A DNA stretch of 26,170 nucleotides from Zygnema circumcarinatum (Eukaryota > Streptophyta > Zygnematophyceae > Zygnematales > Zygnemataceae): contig CM074819.1 of NCBI GenBank assembly GCA_037447605.1, positions 631,842 to 658,011 of the forward strand, written 5' to 3'. The translations under genes and the position numbers were made by a program. The notes under the pieces are model-generated. The model was not told the DNA's origin. It worked only from the letters and a program-made list of their open reading frames with translations, and ran no database searches. Of the stretch, positions 1-9,800 are shown in pieces. How positions within the stretch are numbered: the first letter of the stretch is position 1; every line of letters starts with the position of its first letter.

Positions 1-285
1 AAGGTAGGTCTTCACGGGTTCAGTTAAGTTACTATCCTTGACGATGAGGACATGATTATTGGATTTTCGACTTCAAAAACTAAGTTCAGCTCAGATGTTC
101 TGTGAGATTCAGTATCTTCTGAACTGATATTAAAGTGTTGAACTTTTCAGTTTTTACCCACATTTGAACAGTGTAAGCTTTACTGTAACGGCTGGACTAG
201 TGGTATCTTAAGCATACACGATAATGGAATCGAGAAGATAACTAAGTACAGGTGTTGGAAATTACTGGGACAGAAATGTAAGCAC

Positions 286-1094
286 CTGAAATTGGGATTC
301 AAACCCATCTGGAGTGAAACTATGGGGGGGAACCATGATGCCTGCGTTGTTAATGAGGCAATCCAGCCGACCATGTCGTTCCGTAAATTTCTCCACAAAT
401 TCCCTATAAAGGAAAAACAGTTGCCAGCAAACTTCTCGACTTCATTCTGACAGATCCAAAATCAACGAATTTGAGCGAGAGAGACATAGAGATATATATG
501 TATGGGGGGGGAGTGGAAAAGGAGAGATTAATTGATTGATTGATTGAGAATACGACTGTTTAAATTAAGGTTCTTTGATTATGAACTGACAATAGCCACT
601 GTCATAGAGGCGGAACAGCCCACCTCACCGAAGAAAGGCTCGAAAGGTCCAATTGTGCAAACTCAGCCTCTCCGGGCCCTCCCTGCGCCTTCACTTCTCG
701 CCAGACCTTCTCCTCCGCTGCCTTCCCTTTACTTTCTGACCGGGAGGCCAAGATGACCTTTGCTCCTTGAAGGGCCAACTCTCTCGCAATGATAAGGCCC
801 ATGCCTGCAGCACGCCATTCAAATTACGTTCAAGGAAAGAAAAATCTCCCTCTCCGTCCCATCCAACTCCCCCTCGCAACCCCCCGTTCCCCCTTTACCC
901 CCTCTTTCTCCCCCTCTCCCTACTCCTCTCCCCCTCCCCTCCACCTGCCCCTCTCCCGCCCTCTTCTTCCTAACCATAAATGTCCAACTCCATCCAAACG
1001 TACCCGTGTTTGCACCCGTCACAATTACCGTCTTCCCTTGCATGTTTGTTTCCGTACGCTCCCCTTCGACTGCAGCAGCAGCAGCCATAGCCAT
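286..1094 (-). CDS. Short-chain dehydrogenase/reductase, retinol-dehydrogenase-like, 5' three exons (partial)
   Basis: Three minus-strand exons join in frame: 1094-1004, 804-624 and 403-286. Exon 1 starts at an ATG in an Ala-rich leader (MAMAAAAAVEGERTE) and ends inside the nucleotide-binding motif. Exons 1 and 2 together give TGANTGMGL, the TGxxxGxG Rossmann motif of classical SDRs. Exon 2 continues with an NAD(P)-binding strand (AKVILASRSE) and LDLSSLSSVR. Exon 3 carries the NNAG motif (LDCLINNAGIMVPP) and ends at FESQFQ, just where family members continue with a V-N-x-L/G-H stretch. The catalytic YxxxK lies beyond the left edge, so substrate and completeness cannot be judged. The family reduces or oxidises carbonyl, retinoid or steroid-like substrates with NAD(P)H; retinol-dehydrogenase/TIC32-like is the best fit. 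All junctions are GT-AG and frame-consistent. Intron 1 is strongly purine-rich on the sense strand. The usual Ile of TGxxxGIG is Met here. An alternative start is the Met at residue 18. Confidence 0.85.
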
Positions 1095-1336
1095 CCTCAC
1101 CTCCCTCACCCTCCCACTCTCCCTCCCTCCCGCCTCCCTCTTTCGCCGCAAAAGATCTTTCTCTCCCGCACTTAAATAACTGCAGACCGCTTCCCTGCAT
1201 ATATCATTAACCCTAGCATTCCCCTTCTGCAAGAAAAGAAGCGATGCCTCTCTCTTTCCTGAAGCAAGAAAGGGGAAAGGCGGTCGAAGCAAACTGCAAG
1301 AGGCGGCCATGGCTGCCGTGAAGGCCTTCCTCCTGC

Positions 1337-1408
1337 AGAGAGAGAGAGAGAGGGAGAGTGAGCGAGAGAGACAGAGAGGGAGAGAGAGAGAGAGCGAGGG
1401 AGACGTGG
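1337..1408. repeat. GA-rich simple repeat upstream of the SDR gene
   Basis: Interrupted (GA)n tract about 240 bp upstream of the SDR start codon; on the sense strand of that gene it is a CT tract. The rest of 1095-1560 shows no gene. CT tracts near transcription starts are common in plants, so this may lie in the promoter or 5' leader, but no start site can be placed from sequence alone. Confidence 0.7.
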
Positions 1409-1559
1409 CAGCGTCTGGGGAGGCCATGTGGCACGCGCAGACGCAGAAGTTGGAGGACAGGTGGCGGACGGCGATTGGGTGTTTGCAGAACGGCGCAAGT
1501 ACACATAGAACACCCAGACACTCCCATACCTCTCCCCTACCACTCTGTGCCCCAGGCCA

Positions 1560-1745
1560 CACTGTATTGAAGGCCTCTGTATCTATACGGCTCCTCTCTC
1601 CTTCTGATACTCTCGAGCACGGCCATGGCTCCCTCCACCCAACTCACAGACCTTCCAAGGCAGATATGACCATATTGTACATCACCAAATCAGGTCTACT
1701 TCCATAGTCATAGAGGCCCTCCCAGTTCCCCCCTAACGCAGGGGT
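1560..1745 (-). pseudogene. Broken PPR-like fragment
   Basis: Read on the minus strand, the first part gives a classic pentatricopeptide-repeat stretch (RPDLVMYNMVISALEGL) followed by a stop. Immediately after, in a second frame, comes AMAVLESIRRRE, and in the original frame RIDTEAFNTV. Together these look like pieces of two consecutive 35-residue PPR helices scattered over two frames with a stop. PPR proteins normally bind organellar RNA; this fragment is too short and too broken to encode one. An alternative is an exon of a split gene, because a weak GT donor follows the first piece, but PPR genes are usually intron-poor. Confidence 0.5.
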
Positions 1746-1779
1746 GGGGGGGCGTAAACTTTGATGGTCAGCACCAAAT

Positions 1780-1975
1780 GCAGGAAAGGTGAAGGAGGCC
1801 ACGGTGGAGTTTGAGAGTCGTCTTGCAGAGGGACTGGAGGGGAACCATTTGACATGCACCATAATGATTGATGCCCTTCGGGAAGGCGGGCAAGGTGAGC
1901 GAGGCTCTGGCCTTAAGGGCATAATCGAACGCGGAGGCAATCCTGGGGTGCCTTGTTTGTTTATCGTGTATGCCT
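1780..1975 (+). pseudogene. Broken PPR-like fragment, opposite strand to its neighbour
   Basis: The plus strand reads AGKVKEATVEFESRLAEGLE and then NHLTCTIMIDALREGG, matching the two-helix PPR pattern. A +1 shift then gives GKVSEALALRA and a stop. The repeat signature (G-K-V-x-E-A, then T-x-x-I-M-I-D-A-L, then G-K-V-x-E-A-L) is clear even though the frame is broken. It lies only about 35 bp from another PPR-like fragment on the minus strand. No start codon, organelle-targeting leader or further repeats are visible, so I call it a relic. Confidence 0.5.
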
Positions 1976-2112
1976 TGTAAGGCGGTGGGGTGGGGGGGGG
2001 GGGGAAGGGGGGGAGGGTAGAGGAGGCTGAGGCCCTTCACGAGAGGAAGCAGAAGACGGACAGGATGAAATCATACACTCAGCGGAAACGTTCATCTGAA
2101 TTGAATACGTAA

Positions 2113-2235
2113 AGTGTGTGATGAATGTGTATGTGCGAGTGTGTTTGTTATGACATGTGTATGTGTCCATACATATAAGTATGTGTAAGCGTGCGTGACA
2201 GTATATGTGATGATACGTGCATGTGCATGAATGCG
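2113..2235. repeat. Degenerate TG-rich simple repeat
   Basis: Alternating purine-pyrimidine stretch dominated by TGTG, TATG and TGCG steps. It is a decayed dinucleotide repeat that could in principle adopt Z-DNA. It translates to meaningless T/H/Y-rich frames. Confidence 0.65.
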
Positions 2236-3000
2236 AGTCATAAAGGGGTGATAGAGACATGAGCACCGCAGGGAAAGAGAAAGTGGAAGCTGGCCACGCC
2301 AACGTGCCAATGGATCATCCATCAGGATGCTTTAGCTGATTTCAGCTTAACTGCACATCTCACTATCATGGGGATTAATGTCTTACAAGGCCTCCTTCAG
2401 TGGAGCATCATCCACAAAGCCATGCACAGCTGCTTTGCTGCAGGGAATCCCTCCTATCTCAGGTCTCATCTATCTTGTCATTCCAAAGCATGGCGTTCTA
2501 TCTGACTGCCATCCACCATAAAGCGTCCATGTTGACCTTTCGAGAACCTTACTGAATCTTTCCAACTCCAAAGGACATATTCCACAATCCGCGAACCTGC
2601 ATCCAACATGAGCCAAATCATCGGCAGACAAATCTTTGGACAACAAAACTGAAAAACTTAACCTATCGCGATGATTAAAGCGCACTGCAGATCAACTGAA
2701 TAGAATCAACTAATGTTAGCAACCATTGACGGTTTGACGCAGCAAACGATTGATCGAGAACTATAATCTGGAGTGAATGTGGTCTAACAAAGGGAATCTT
2801 CAAATGAAACAAAATACACTTTTGAAGATGAACCTCTGACAAAAGATCATATCGCAAGTCCTGCAGAAAAAAGCTTTGGAATCGTCGTATATCTGCAGTA
2901 TTTAAGAAGGCTTTAAGCGAGCAAAATATACACCAGCGCGTTTTCGAACAGACAGGCACTCATGCAAACAATGAAGAGAGGGAGACGACCGGGGGAGTGA

Positions 3001-3080
3001 GGGAGAGAGAGAGAGAGAGCGAGCGAGAGAGATAGAGAGAGAGAGAGCGTGTGTGTGAGAGAGAAAGAGAGAGAGAAAAG
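3001..3080. repeat. GA simple repeat beside the COX7a-like exon
   Basis: Near-continuous (GA)n with short interruptions. It begins 13 bp beyond the proposed splice donor of the COX7a-like exon, so on that gene's sense strand it is an intronic CT tract. Confidence 0.75.
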
Positions 3081-3093
3081 CAATGCCCAGTAC

Positions 3094-3237
3094 CATGAGT
3101 ACACCCGCCACGCCGACCAGAGTCGCAGGCACAATGACCGAAGTAAGCCGGTCGCCTGGCGCCTTCATATGCGTCAACTTCTTGATGGACTGGAAGTACT
3201 TCTGCTTCTCAAGCACAGACTTCGTTGCTTCATCCAT
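3094..3237 (-). CDS. Cytochrome c oxidase subunit 7a-like small protein, exon 1 only
   Basis: A 48-codon minus-strand exon starts at ATG 3237 and ends at an ATG codon followed by a GT donor (phase 0). It encodes VLEKQKYFQSIKKLTHMKAP followed by DRLTSVIVPATLVGVAGVLM. From memory this resembles the plant mitochondrial complex IV 7a-like subunit (the At4g21105 type): a short EKQ-YFQS lead, a K-G/A-P-x-D-R/K-x-TSV segment and then one transmembrane helix. The known proteins are about 65-70 residues and end shortly after a G-x-G-x-YN motif, so one more short exon is expected to the left; I searched the minus strand by eye and did not find it. The role would be a structural membrane subunit of cytochrome c oxidase in the inner mitochondrial membrane. 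It is divergent from COG5. The assignment rests on pattern memory, not a search. Confidence 0.6.
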
Positions 3238-3296
3238 GGCGCTCCTCCTCCTCCCCTCCTCCTCCCAAATTTGCAGGCGAGATTATGCGAAATGCC

Positions 3297-3349
3297 GCTC
3301 CCTGCTCGCTGCTCCCTGCTCCTTGCTCCCTGCTCCTTGCTCCCTGCAG
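3297..3349. repeat. 14-bp tandem repeat, about 3.8 copies
   Basis: Unit GCTCCCTGCTCCTT at 3311-3324 and 3325-3338, with a degenerate copy before (3297-3310) and a partial copy after. It lies 60-110 bp upstream of the COX7a-like start codon, so probably in its 5' leader or promoter. Confidence 0.8.
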
Positions 3350-3448
3350 TCAGTCAGAGTGCTGTTTTTAGGGTTTGGTTGGTTTTAAGCGACCTTCTCC
3401 TCCCTCACCTCATCAGACATCTGCCCTGCAGGAAAAAAGTACAACCAT

Positions 3449-3995
3449 GTACGGAAGGACACCCGTACGGCCGCACCAATTGTACGGTATACAGGACCCC
3501 CCCCCCCCAATATTTTCGCCATGGTTGTATTGGGCGGAAATCTTGGAATTTGCAAATATAAGGAAGTCCGTGTTAACAATAGGCGGGCGGTATTATGTTA
3601 GAGTCCGGCATGCGGCCGTACTGTTTCTCTCTGTACGGAGGCACATGGCCGCCCGGCGGTCCCTGTTGCGAGCTCCTATTGGTCCGTACATTTAAAAACA
3701 CGAGCTCGATTGGAGCCGTACATATACCGTACGATTACGAGCTTTTATCCGTACTTACCGTACATGGGAATAGCGTGACCCATGTTTGAAAGCCGTTTCT
3801 GTTAACAGATTTTGTATTGGAAAATAGGTCAGGTAAGGTTAACACCCCTAATACATTAACACAGACTTACCGTACAAAAAAGTGGTTTCGGCAAAATCAG
3901 GGCGAATTTCCTGGGGAACGCAAGTAAGAGGGTGGAAAATATTCGGGGCGGCTACTGTAATACGGTTTCGTACGGAGAATAAGTTAGTTTCGTAC
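3449..3995. promoter_or_regulatory. Cluster of 13 CGTAC/GTACG motifs between divergent genes
   Basis: CCGTAC or GTACGG occurs around 3449, 3463, 3482, 3616, 3633, 3684, 3716, 3727, 3749, 3758, 3870, 3969 and 3991, in both orientations. The one at 3463-3470 is a perfect CCGTACGG palindrome. Chance predicts about one such 5-mer in this length. GTAC is the core bound by plant and algal SBP-domain factors, including the copper-response regulator CRR1. Alternatively these are subterminal repeats of a dead transposon. Function is inferred; only the clustering is seen. Confidence 0.5.
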
Positions 3996-4002
3996 ATCAA
4001 AG

Positions 4003-4061
4003 TTGACCAAGTGACTGATGGACTTTTGATTGACCGACTAATCAGCTAGCTGACTAGTCAA
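4003..4061. promoter_or_regulatory. W-box-like TTGAC cluster containing a 24-bp near-palindrome
   Basis: TTGACC occurs at 4003-4008 and 4030-4035, and the reverse complement of TTGAC at 4057-4061. Positions 4036-4059 form an inverted repeat with no spacer and one mismatch, centred on AGCT|AGCT. TTGAC(C/T) is the core bound by WRKY factors in plants. It sits about 500 bp upstream of the COG5 start codon. Any regulatory use is inference. Confidence 0.35.
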
Positions 4062-4194
4062 CTGACCCTTTGGGCTCGTAAACGAGAGAGTGCGCATAGA
4101 ACGAGCGGCCCTTAGCCCTAATTGTTTTTTATTACCGGGGGACCAACATTGGTGGCTTTTTTCGCTCTCAGCTGCCATCCATGGCGGGCGGCAT

Positions 4195-4216
4195 GGGGAT
4201 GGGGATGGGGATGGGG
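4195..4216 (+). repeat. Four-tract G-quadruplex motif (GGGGAT repeat)
   Basis: Four GGGG runs separated by AT spacers on the plus strand, about 350 bp upstream of the COG5 start codon. It fits the standard four-tract quadruplex pattern with 2-nt loops. Whether it lies in promoter or transcribed leader is unknown. Confidence 0.7.
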
Positions 4217-4460
4217 TAGAAGTGGGGGAGGGAGAAAGGCGGGGCCGAGGTCATGCATGATGCCATGCATCTGCATTTGTAGTGTATCTGAGCTTGCGTG
4301 AGACAGAACCTGGAAGCAAGCAAGCAAACATACATACAAACATATCTTTGCGGCATTCGAACAATTGCAGAGGAGTTCACAGCGCAGCATTTGCCCTAAA
4401 TGTGTCAAAAGACTCTGCATCTCCTGTCCCTCCCCTGATCGCATCTGATCCAGCATAAAG

Positions 4461-4525
4461 TCCCTCCCTCCCTTCCTCCCTCCCTCCCTCCCTCCCTCCC
4501 TCCCTCCCTCCCTCCCTCCCTCCCT
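4461..4525 (+). repeat. (CCCT)n tract in the probable COG5 5' leader
   Basis: Almost pure CCCT tetranucleotide repeat on the plus strand, ending 40 bp before the COG5 ATG. In plants such CT-rich tracts are common near transcription starts and in 5' UTRs. Length polymorphism is likely. Confidence 0.8.
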
Positions 4526-4529
4526 GTTC

Positions 4530-4559
4530 ATGCTGCCCTCCATCCCATCCCATCCGTAA
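4530..4559 (+). promoter_or_regulatory. Nine-codon upstream ORF just before COG5
   Basis: ATG at 4530 opens MLPSIPSHP and stops at TAA 4557-4559, five bases before the COG5 ATG at 4565. If the transcript starts upstream of the CCCT tract, ribosomes would meet this first. So short a spacing would disfavour reinitiation at COG5 and favour leaky scanning. Transcript evidence is absent. Confidence 0.4.
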
Positions 4560-4564
4560 AGTAA

Positions 4565-6784
4565 ATGGCGAATTTAGGGTCTCCCCGGACACCTCTCACC
4601 CCTCGCAGAGTGAGCTTCTCAGGGCGAGCAGACGAGCTTCCGCGCTCGACAAGTGTGGGATCTGCAGGCCGGAGCTCGAGTCTCCGCCAGGTCTCATATT
4701 CTGATGGCTCTCTCTCTGCGGTTAGCGAGGCAGCAGCGGCGGAGGCGGCCGAATTGGCATCAAAAGCAGCGCTAGAAGAGATAGAAAAAGATGAAATTTT
4801 TTCCAAGTTTTTGGCGGAGGATTTCAATGCGACAGAGTTTGCAAGTCAGGTGAGTTGATGGGAGGTAATGGCAGGGATAGAGGGAACATAAAGAGAGGCA
4901 GAAAAGAGAGGAAGAGAGATATTGGGGGAGTGAGCGATTGGCGTAGGAATCGTGGGAGAAAGGGAGTGAAAGAGAGGAGCAGTTGAAGAGAGAGGGAGGG
5001 AGGGAGGGGGCGACGGAAGGCCTAGGAGGCAGTGGGTGATGACTAGGAACATCAAGAGGAAGCGGGTCAGAGGGAAGAGCGATGGGGGAGATGGCTACAG
5101 AAAGAGGAGCAGCGGACGAGAGAGAGCGAGAGGGAGGAGCAGTGGGAGCGGTAGGGTGAGAGATGGAAGGCGAGGAGCTACAATGCCGTCACCATATTGC
5201 AAGTTTAGAAAATCAGCTTTTTGAGTATCCTGCTATGATGACAGCGACTGTGTTTCATGGTCGCAAGCTCAGCCTATACATGGCCCTCGTCCTATACATT
5301 GGGTAGATGCTCAACTTTGCATGCTTATTTCCTAGATTTTGAATAATATCTTTTTGTGTCTCATGATTTTGCATGATTTTTGAAGGCTTCATGTTTTTGG
5401 AGCAATGCAGGCACTTAGTAGTGGCTCTGCGGTAGCGTCTGCTAAAAAACTAAGTGAAGGAATCGCTCTTTTGGAGCGGCAACTTCGGTCAGAAGTAGTT
5501 CTACGGCACGATGAACTTCTTCAGCAGTTGAGCAGTTTACGAGATACAGAAGCTGTCCTTGCGGTTGTGAGAGCAGGAGTCGACTCTCTACAGGCTTCCG
5601 TGCAGGTGGGAAGGATTCACCTAAATAGTAAATATATAGAAGTTGAATGGCTCATGGATTGATGTCGTTAGCATAGTGGTAAACTGGTATGTCTAGGAGC
5701 AGCATTCATGCTTCACTAATTCTATTCTATAGCGGTTGCATTTACTTACACTTGCACCTTTAATTTTTCACAGTCATCAATGCTGATAACCACAATGCGC
5801 AAATCACTATATTACATGCTCTGTACGTTAGGTAGCTATATCTGTTTTGACACTTTTTTTTGTCTCCATGGATGGGGCATGTGATGCAGAGAGTGCGTTC
5901 AGAGATAGCTGAACCGTACAAACAGATAAAGTCAAAGACACGTCAGCTTGCAGGTCTACATGACACCATGGAGCTTCTCCGTTCCGTTGCCAAAGTCTTG
6001 AAACAGGTGATATTATGTCTCCCATATTATCTCGATCCTTACACTTGTACTTCATTCCCCTCCCACTCTCTCACCCTCACCCCCCATCCCTCTCCCTCCC
6101 CCTCCCCCTTACTCTCCTCTCGTCTCATAGAAAAAGTGGTCAATGGGTAAATGGTTCAATGGATGCCTTGCAGATTAAGCGATTAAAGGACCACATGGCT
6201 GTTGGATCTCAAAAAGTGGAACTTGCAAAAGCAGCCCAACTGTATAGTGAGATTGAAACTCTCCGAAAAGAGGCAGATTTGGAGGGAGTGGAAGTTGTGG
6301 AGGCGGAGATTGCATGGCTTGCAGAAGTGGGACAGCAAATCAGAACAGAAGCTATGAAGAGTTTGGAACAGGGAATGGAAGCTTTGAATCAAGCTGAAGT
6401 GGGAAGTGTGCTTCAGGTATGTTGTATACCAGTAAATTGACCTATAATATGGGCTTCTGAAGGGAGGGAGCTGCCTGTTCTATGACAGCAATCTGTTTCT
6501 TGTAAATGAAGTTCTGTATGGGAAATTTGCTTATCTCTGCCTCCTTGCATGTGTAGGTCTATTATAATATGGGAGAACTCCGTAGTACAGTGGACATTCT
6601 CCTCAACCGATACAAAGTCCAAGTCACAAAAACAGTGGGAGCAGCTCTCGACATGAAGGTATCCCCAATCCTTCCTTTTATAACTGTTCCATGCGAATAC
6701 TCTCCAGACTCTTACGGCAAAAACAAAACCCAAACAACAACTGAAACCACAACTGAAACTGAAAACTGAAACTGAAACTGAAAC

Positions 6785-6823
<39 letters not shown>

Positions 6824-9800
6824 AACTGAACTGGAACTGAAACTGAAACTGAAACTGGCGAAATGCTGCGTTCCATGCAGGCCATTTCAGCCTCTGTTGG
6901 TCCTGGAGGTATGGGGGGAGGTCCGGGAGGAATTTCAAGGAGTGGAACTCCTGCTCTTGGAGGAGCTCATAGAGCTCGAGATGCTCTATGGCAGAGATTG
7001 CATACATGTATGGATTCTTTGTATGGAATTCTGCTCGCTACATGGCATCTTCAGCGCGTTCTAGCAAAGAAAAGGGACCCCATCTCGCATGTGGTTTTTC
7101 TCGACGAAGTTGTGCAGGTAAGTAAGTTAGGGAAGAGATTAAGGAGGCTAAGAGTAAAGATAGTTTCAAGAGAATGAGGAATTTGAAGATTCGGTAGTGG
7201 AGGAGGGAGGGGGTGGGAGAGAGAGAAAGAGGGTTCGAGGAGGAGAAGGGAGAGACGGTTAGGAGGTTAACCTGCCTTTCCTTTCTGATATTTAAACTTT
7301 TAGCATGCAGCTTTCATGCAGTTTCTAGGTCTTCTTATTTTACACTCGATGGGCTATGTTCTCTCTCTCTCTCTCTCGCTCTCTCTCCCTTTTTTCGTTT
7401 TGATCATGCAGGCTGGAGAGCAGATGCCCTGTGAAAAAGTATGGGAAACCTTGGTTCGAGTTTTTACAAGCCAACTCAAAGCAGCATTCACTGCCAGCAG
7501 TTTTGTGAAGGAGACTTTTGTGGGAGGATATCCAAAGCTTTTAGGAGAGGTAGAGGGCCTGTTAGAGAGGCTGGCGAGAGATACAGAGGTGAAGGGAGTT
7601 CAACCAGCAGCTAAACCTGAGGAGAGGGTTCAGCTCATTAAAACACTTGAACCATTTCAGGTGAGTTTGTGGGCCGTAAATTCTACTAATCAACTTCCTT
7701 AAAGAATTCACGAAATTGAACAAAGAATCCTCGAAGGCTTGAAAAGGAAAGTAAAAGTAGACTCAGCAGTTAATGTGATTAAGTAATGGTAGAAGCACAC
7801 ATTACATTGTGTAGGATAGGTTGCTAGGTTTTTGCCGTGTGGATGAGATATAGAGAGAGCTGAAGGGAGGAAGGCGGAGGGACGAGTGGGAGGGACAGGG
7901 AGAGGGAGGGTGGAGGGAGAGGGAGAAGGTGGAGCGAGGGGAAGAGGGGAACACGAGGGGAGGAGGGGTCGAGTGACGGAGAGGGAGGGGGAGGGGAACA
8001 GGGAGGGGAAGTGGAAGGGGAGAGAGAGGGGAGGGAGGGTGAGTCAGTATGAGACTCCCTTTAGTCTGCCAAAGCAGAAAACTCCTTGCCTCCTTCCTTC
8101 TCCGTCAACTAATTCTCACACTCAAACATTCCATGCGGAAATCTGAACTGACCTTCCATAACATACCCCACCCTTACCCAGATTTCTGTTCAACAGTCCC
8201 TCAGTTTGGCGGGTTGGGGCGTTCCATGTGGTCCTGCAGTCGGCGTATCTCGGCCAATCACTGACGCGCATGACGGATCTGGTCAATGGGCTGCTGCCAC
8301 CTGGCAGCCGCGGAGCCATCCCTCCTGTAGAAACGGTTGGGAGAGTCGCCGCCCGCCTTCAGGATGAAGTGGAAGCTGTGAAGGGAGGGGCACAGCTCAC
8401 ATTGCTCGTGTTGAAGGGAGTGGGGAAAGCTTTGCAGCTGTTGGCAGAGAGAGCAGAGTATCAGGTATCTTCACAAAGCATCTCTCTTATCTCTTACCTC
8501 TCTTATCTCTTATTATCTCTCATCTCTCACTTCACATCTCTCTCTTGCTTGCTCGCTTACTCGACCTGCACCTTGCCCCTCCTTCCCTCCTTCCCTCCTC
8601 TCCTCTCTCTCCCTCTCTGTTGCGTGCTCGCTTCCTTTCCCGACCTGCACCTCGCCTCTCCTTCCCTCTCTCCCTGCCCCACCCCAGCCCACCCCGCCCT
8701 CCCCCCCCCCCCNNNNNNNNNNNNNNNNNNNNNNNNNNNNNNNNNNNNNNNNNNNNNNNNNNNNNNNNNNNNNNNNNNNNNNNNNNNNNNNNNNNNNNNN
8801 NNNNNNNNNNNNNNNNNNNNNNNNNNNNNNNNNNNNNNNNNNNNNNNNNNNNNNNNNNNNNNNNNNNNNNNNNNNNNNNNNNNNNNNNNNNNNNNNNNNN
8901 NNNNNNNNNNNNNNNNNNNNNNNNNNNNNNNNNNNNNNNNNNNNNNNNNNNNNNNNNNNNNNNNNNNNNNNNNNNNNNNNNNNNNNNNNNNNNNNNNNNN
9001 NNNNNNNNNNNNNNNNNNNNNNNNNNNNNNNNNNNNNNNNNNNNNNNNNNNNNNNNNNNNNNNNNNNNNNNNNNNNNNNNNNNNNNNNNNNNNNNNNNNN
9101 NNNNNNNNNNNNNNNNNNNNNNNNNNNNNNNNNNNNNNNNNNNNNNNNNNNNNNNNNNNNNNNNNNNNNNNNNNNNNNNNNNNNNNNNNNNNNNNNNNNN
9201 NNNNNNNNNNNNNNNNNNNNNNNNNNNNNNNNNNNNNNNNNNNNNNNNNNNNNNNNNNNNNNNNNNNNNNNNNNNNNNNNNNNNNNNNNNNNNNNNNNNN
9301 NNNNNNNNNNNNNNNNNNNNNNNNNNNNNNNNNNNNNNNNNNNNNNNNNNNNNNNNNNNNNNNNNNNNNNNNNNNNNNNNNNNNNNNNNNNNNNNNNNNN
9401 NNNNNNNNNNNNNNNNNNNNNNNNNNNNNNNNNNNNNNNNNNNNNNNNNNNNNNNNNNNNNNNNNNNNNNNNNNNNNNNNNNNNNNNNNNNNNNNNNNNN
9501 NNNNNNNNNNNNNNNNNNNNNNNNNNNNNNNNNNNNNNNNNNNNNNNNNNNNNNNNNNNNNNNNNNNNNNNNNNCCCCCCCCCCCCTCCTCCCTCGTTTG
9601 TTCTCTCCTTTCACCTGCCTCTCCCACTTCTTACCCTTCAAATCTAACTTCTAGCTTCTCCATTGAAGTGGCTGGTTGCCCTGACATACATGAGGTCTGC
9701 TGGAATAAAAATATAGAGCCAAGGAAATTGATCAAATAGGAGTAAGAGAATGTGACGAAACTTGAGAAGAAGGTCGATCAAGAGTTCAAACGCTAAGAAA

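Larger units (their letters stand above)
1976..3093. other. Gene-poor stretch between the PPR relics and the COX7a-like exon
   Basis: I see no recognisable gene here. It holds a G-run (about 1985-2015), a degenerate TG tract, several unconvincing minus-strand ORFs (2470-2685, 2675-2959) and a GA tract. It should contain the remaining exon or exons of the COX7a-like gene, which I could not identify. Confidence 0.5.

Noticed and set aside
2345-2430. Minus-strand peptide AAVHGFVDDAPLKEAL before a stop, after a CAG acceptor
   Set aside because: It reads like a protein C-terminus, but I recognise no family and found no upstream exon in matching phase. It does not fit the expected COX7a end.
2470-2959. 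Overlapping minus-strand ORFs
   Set aside because: Composition and context give no domain, no splice-consistent partners and no recognisable motif.
5668-5700. tRNA-like A-box (GTTAGCATAGTGGTAAACTGG) in COG5 intron 2
   Set aside because: No matching B-box, anticodon arm or acceptor pairing follows, so a functional tRNA is not supported.
8228-9739. 500-codon open frame across the N run
   Set aside because: It is open only because N is untranslatable; real coding in it ends at the COG5 exon 8 donor at 8464.
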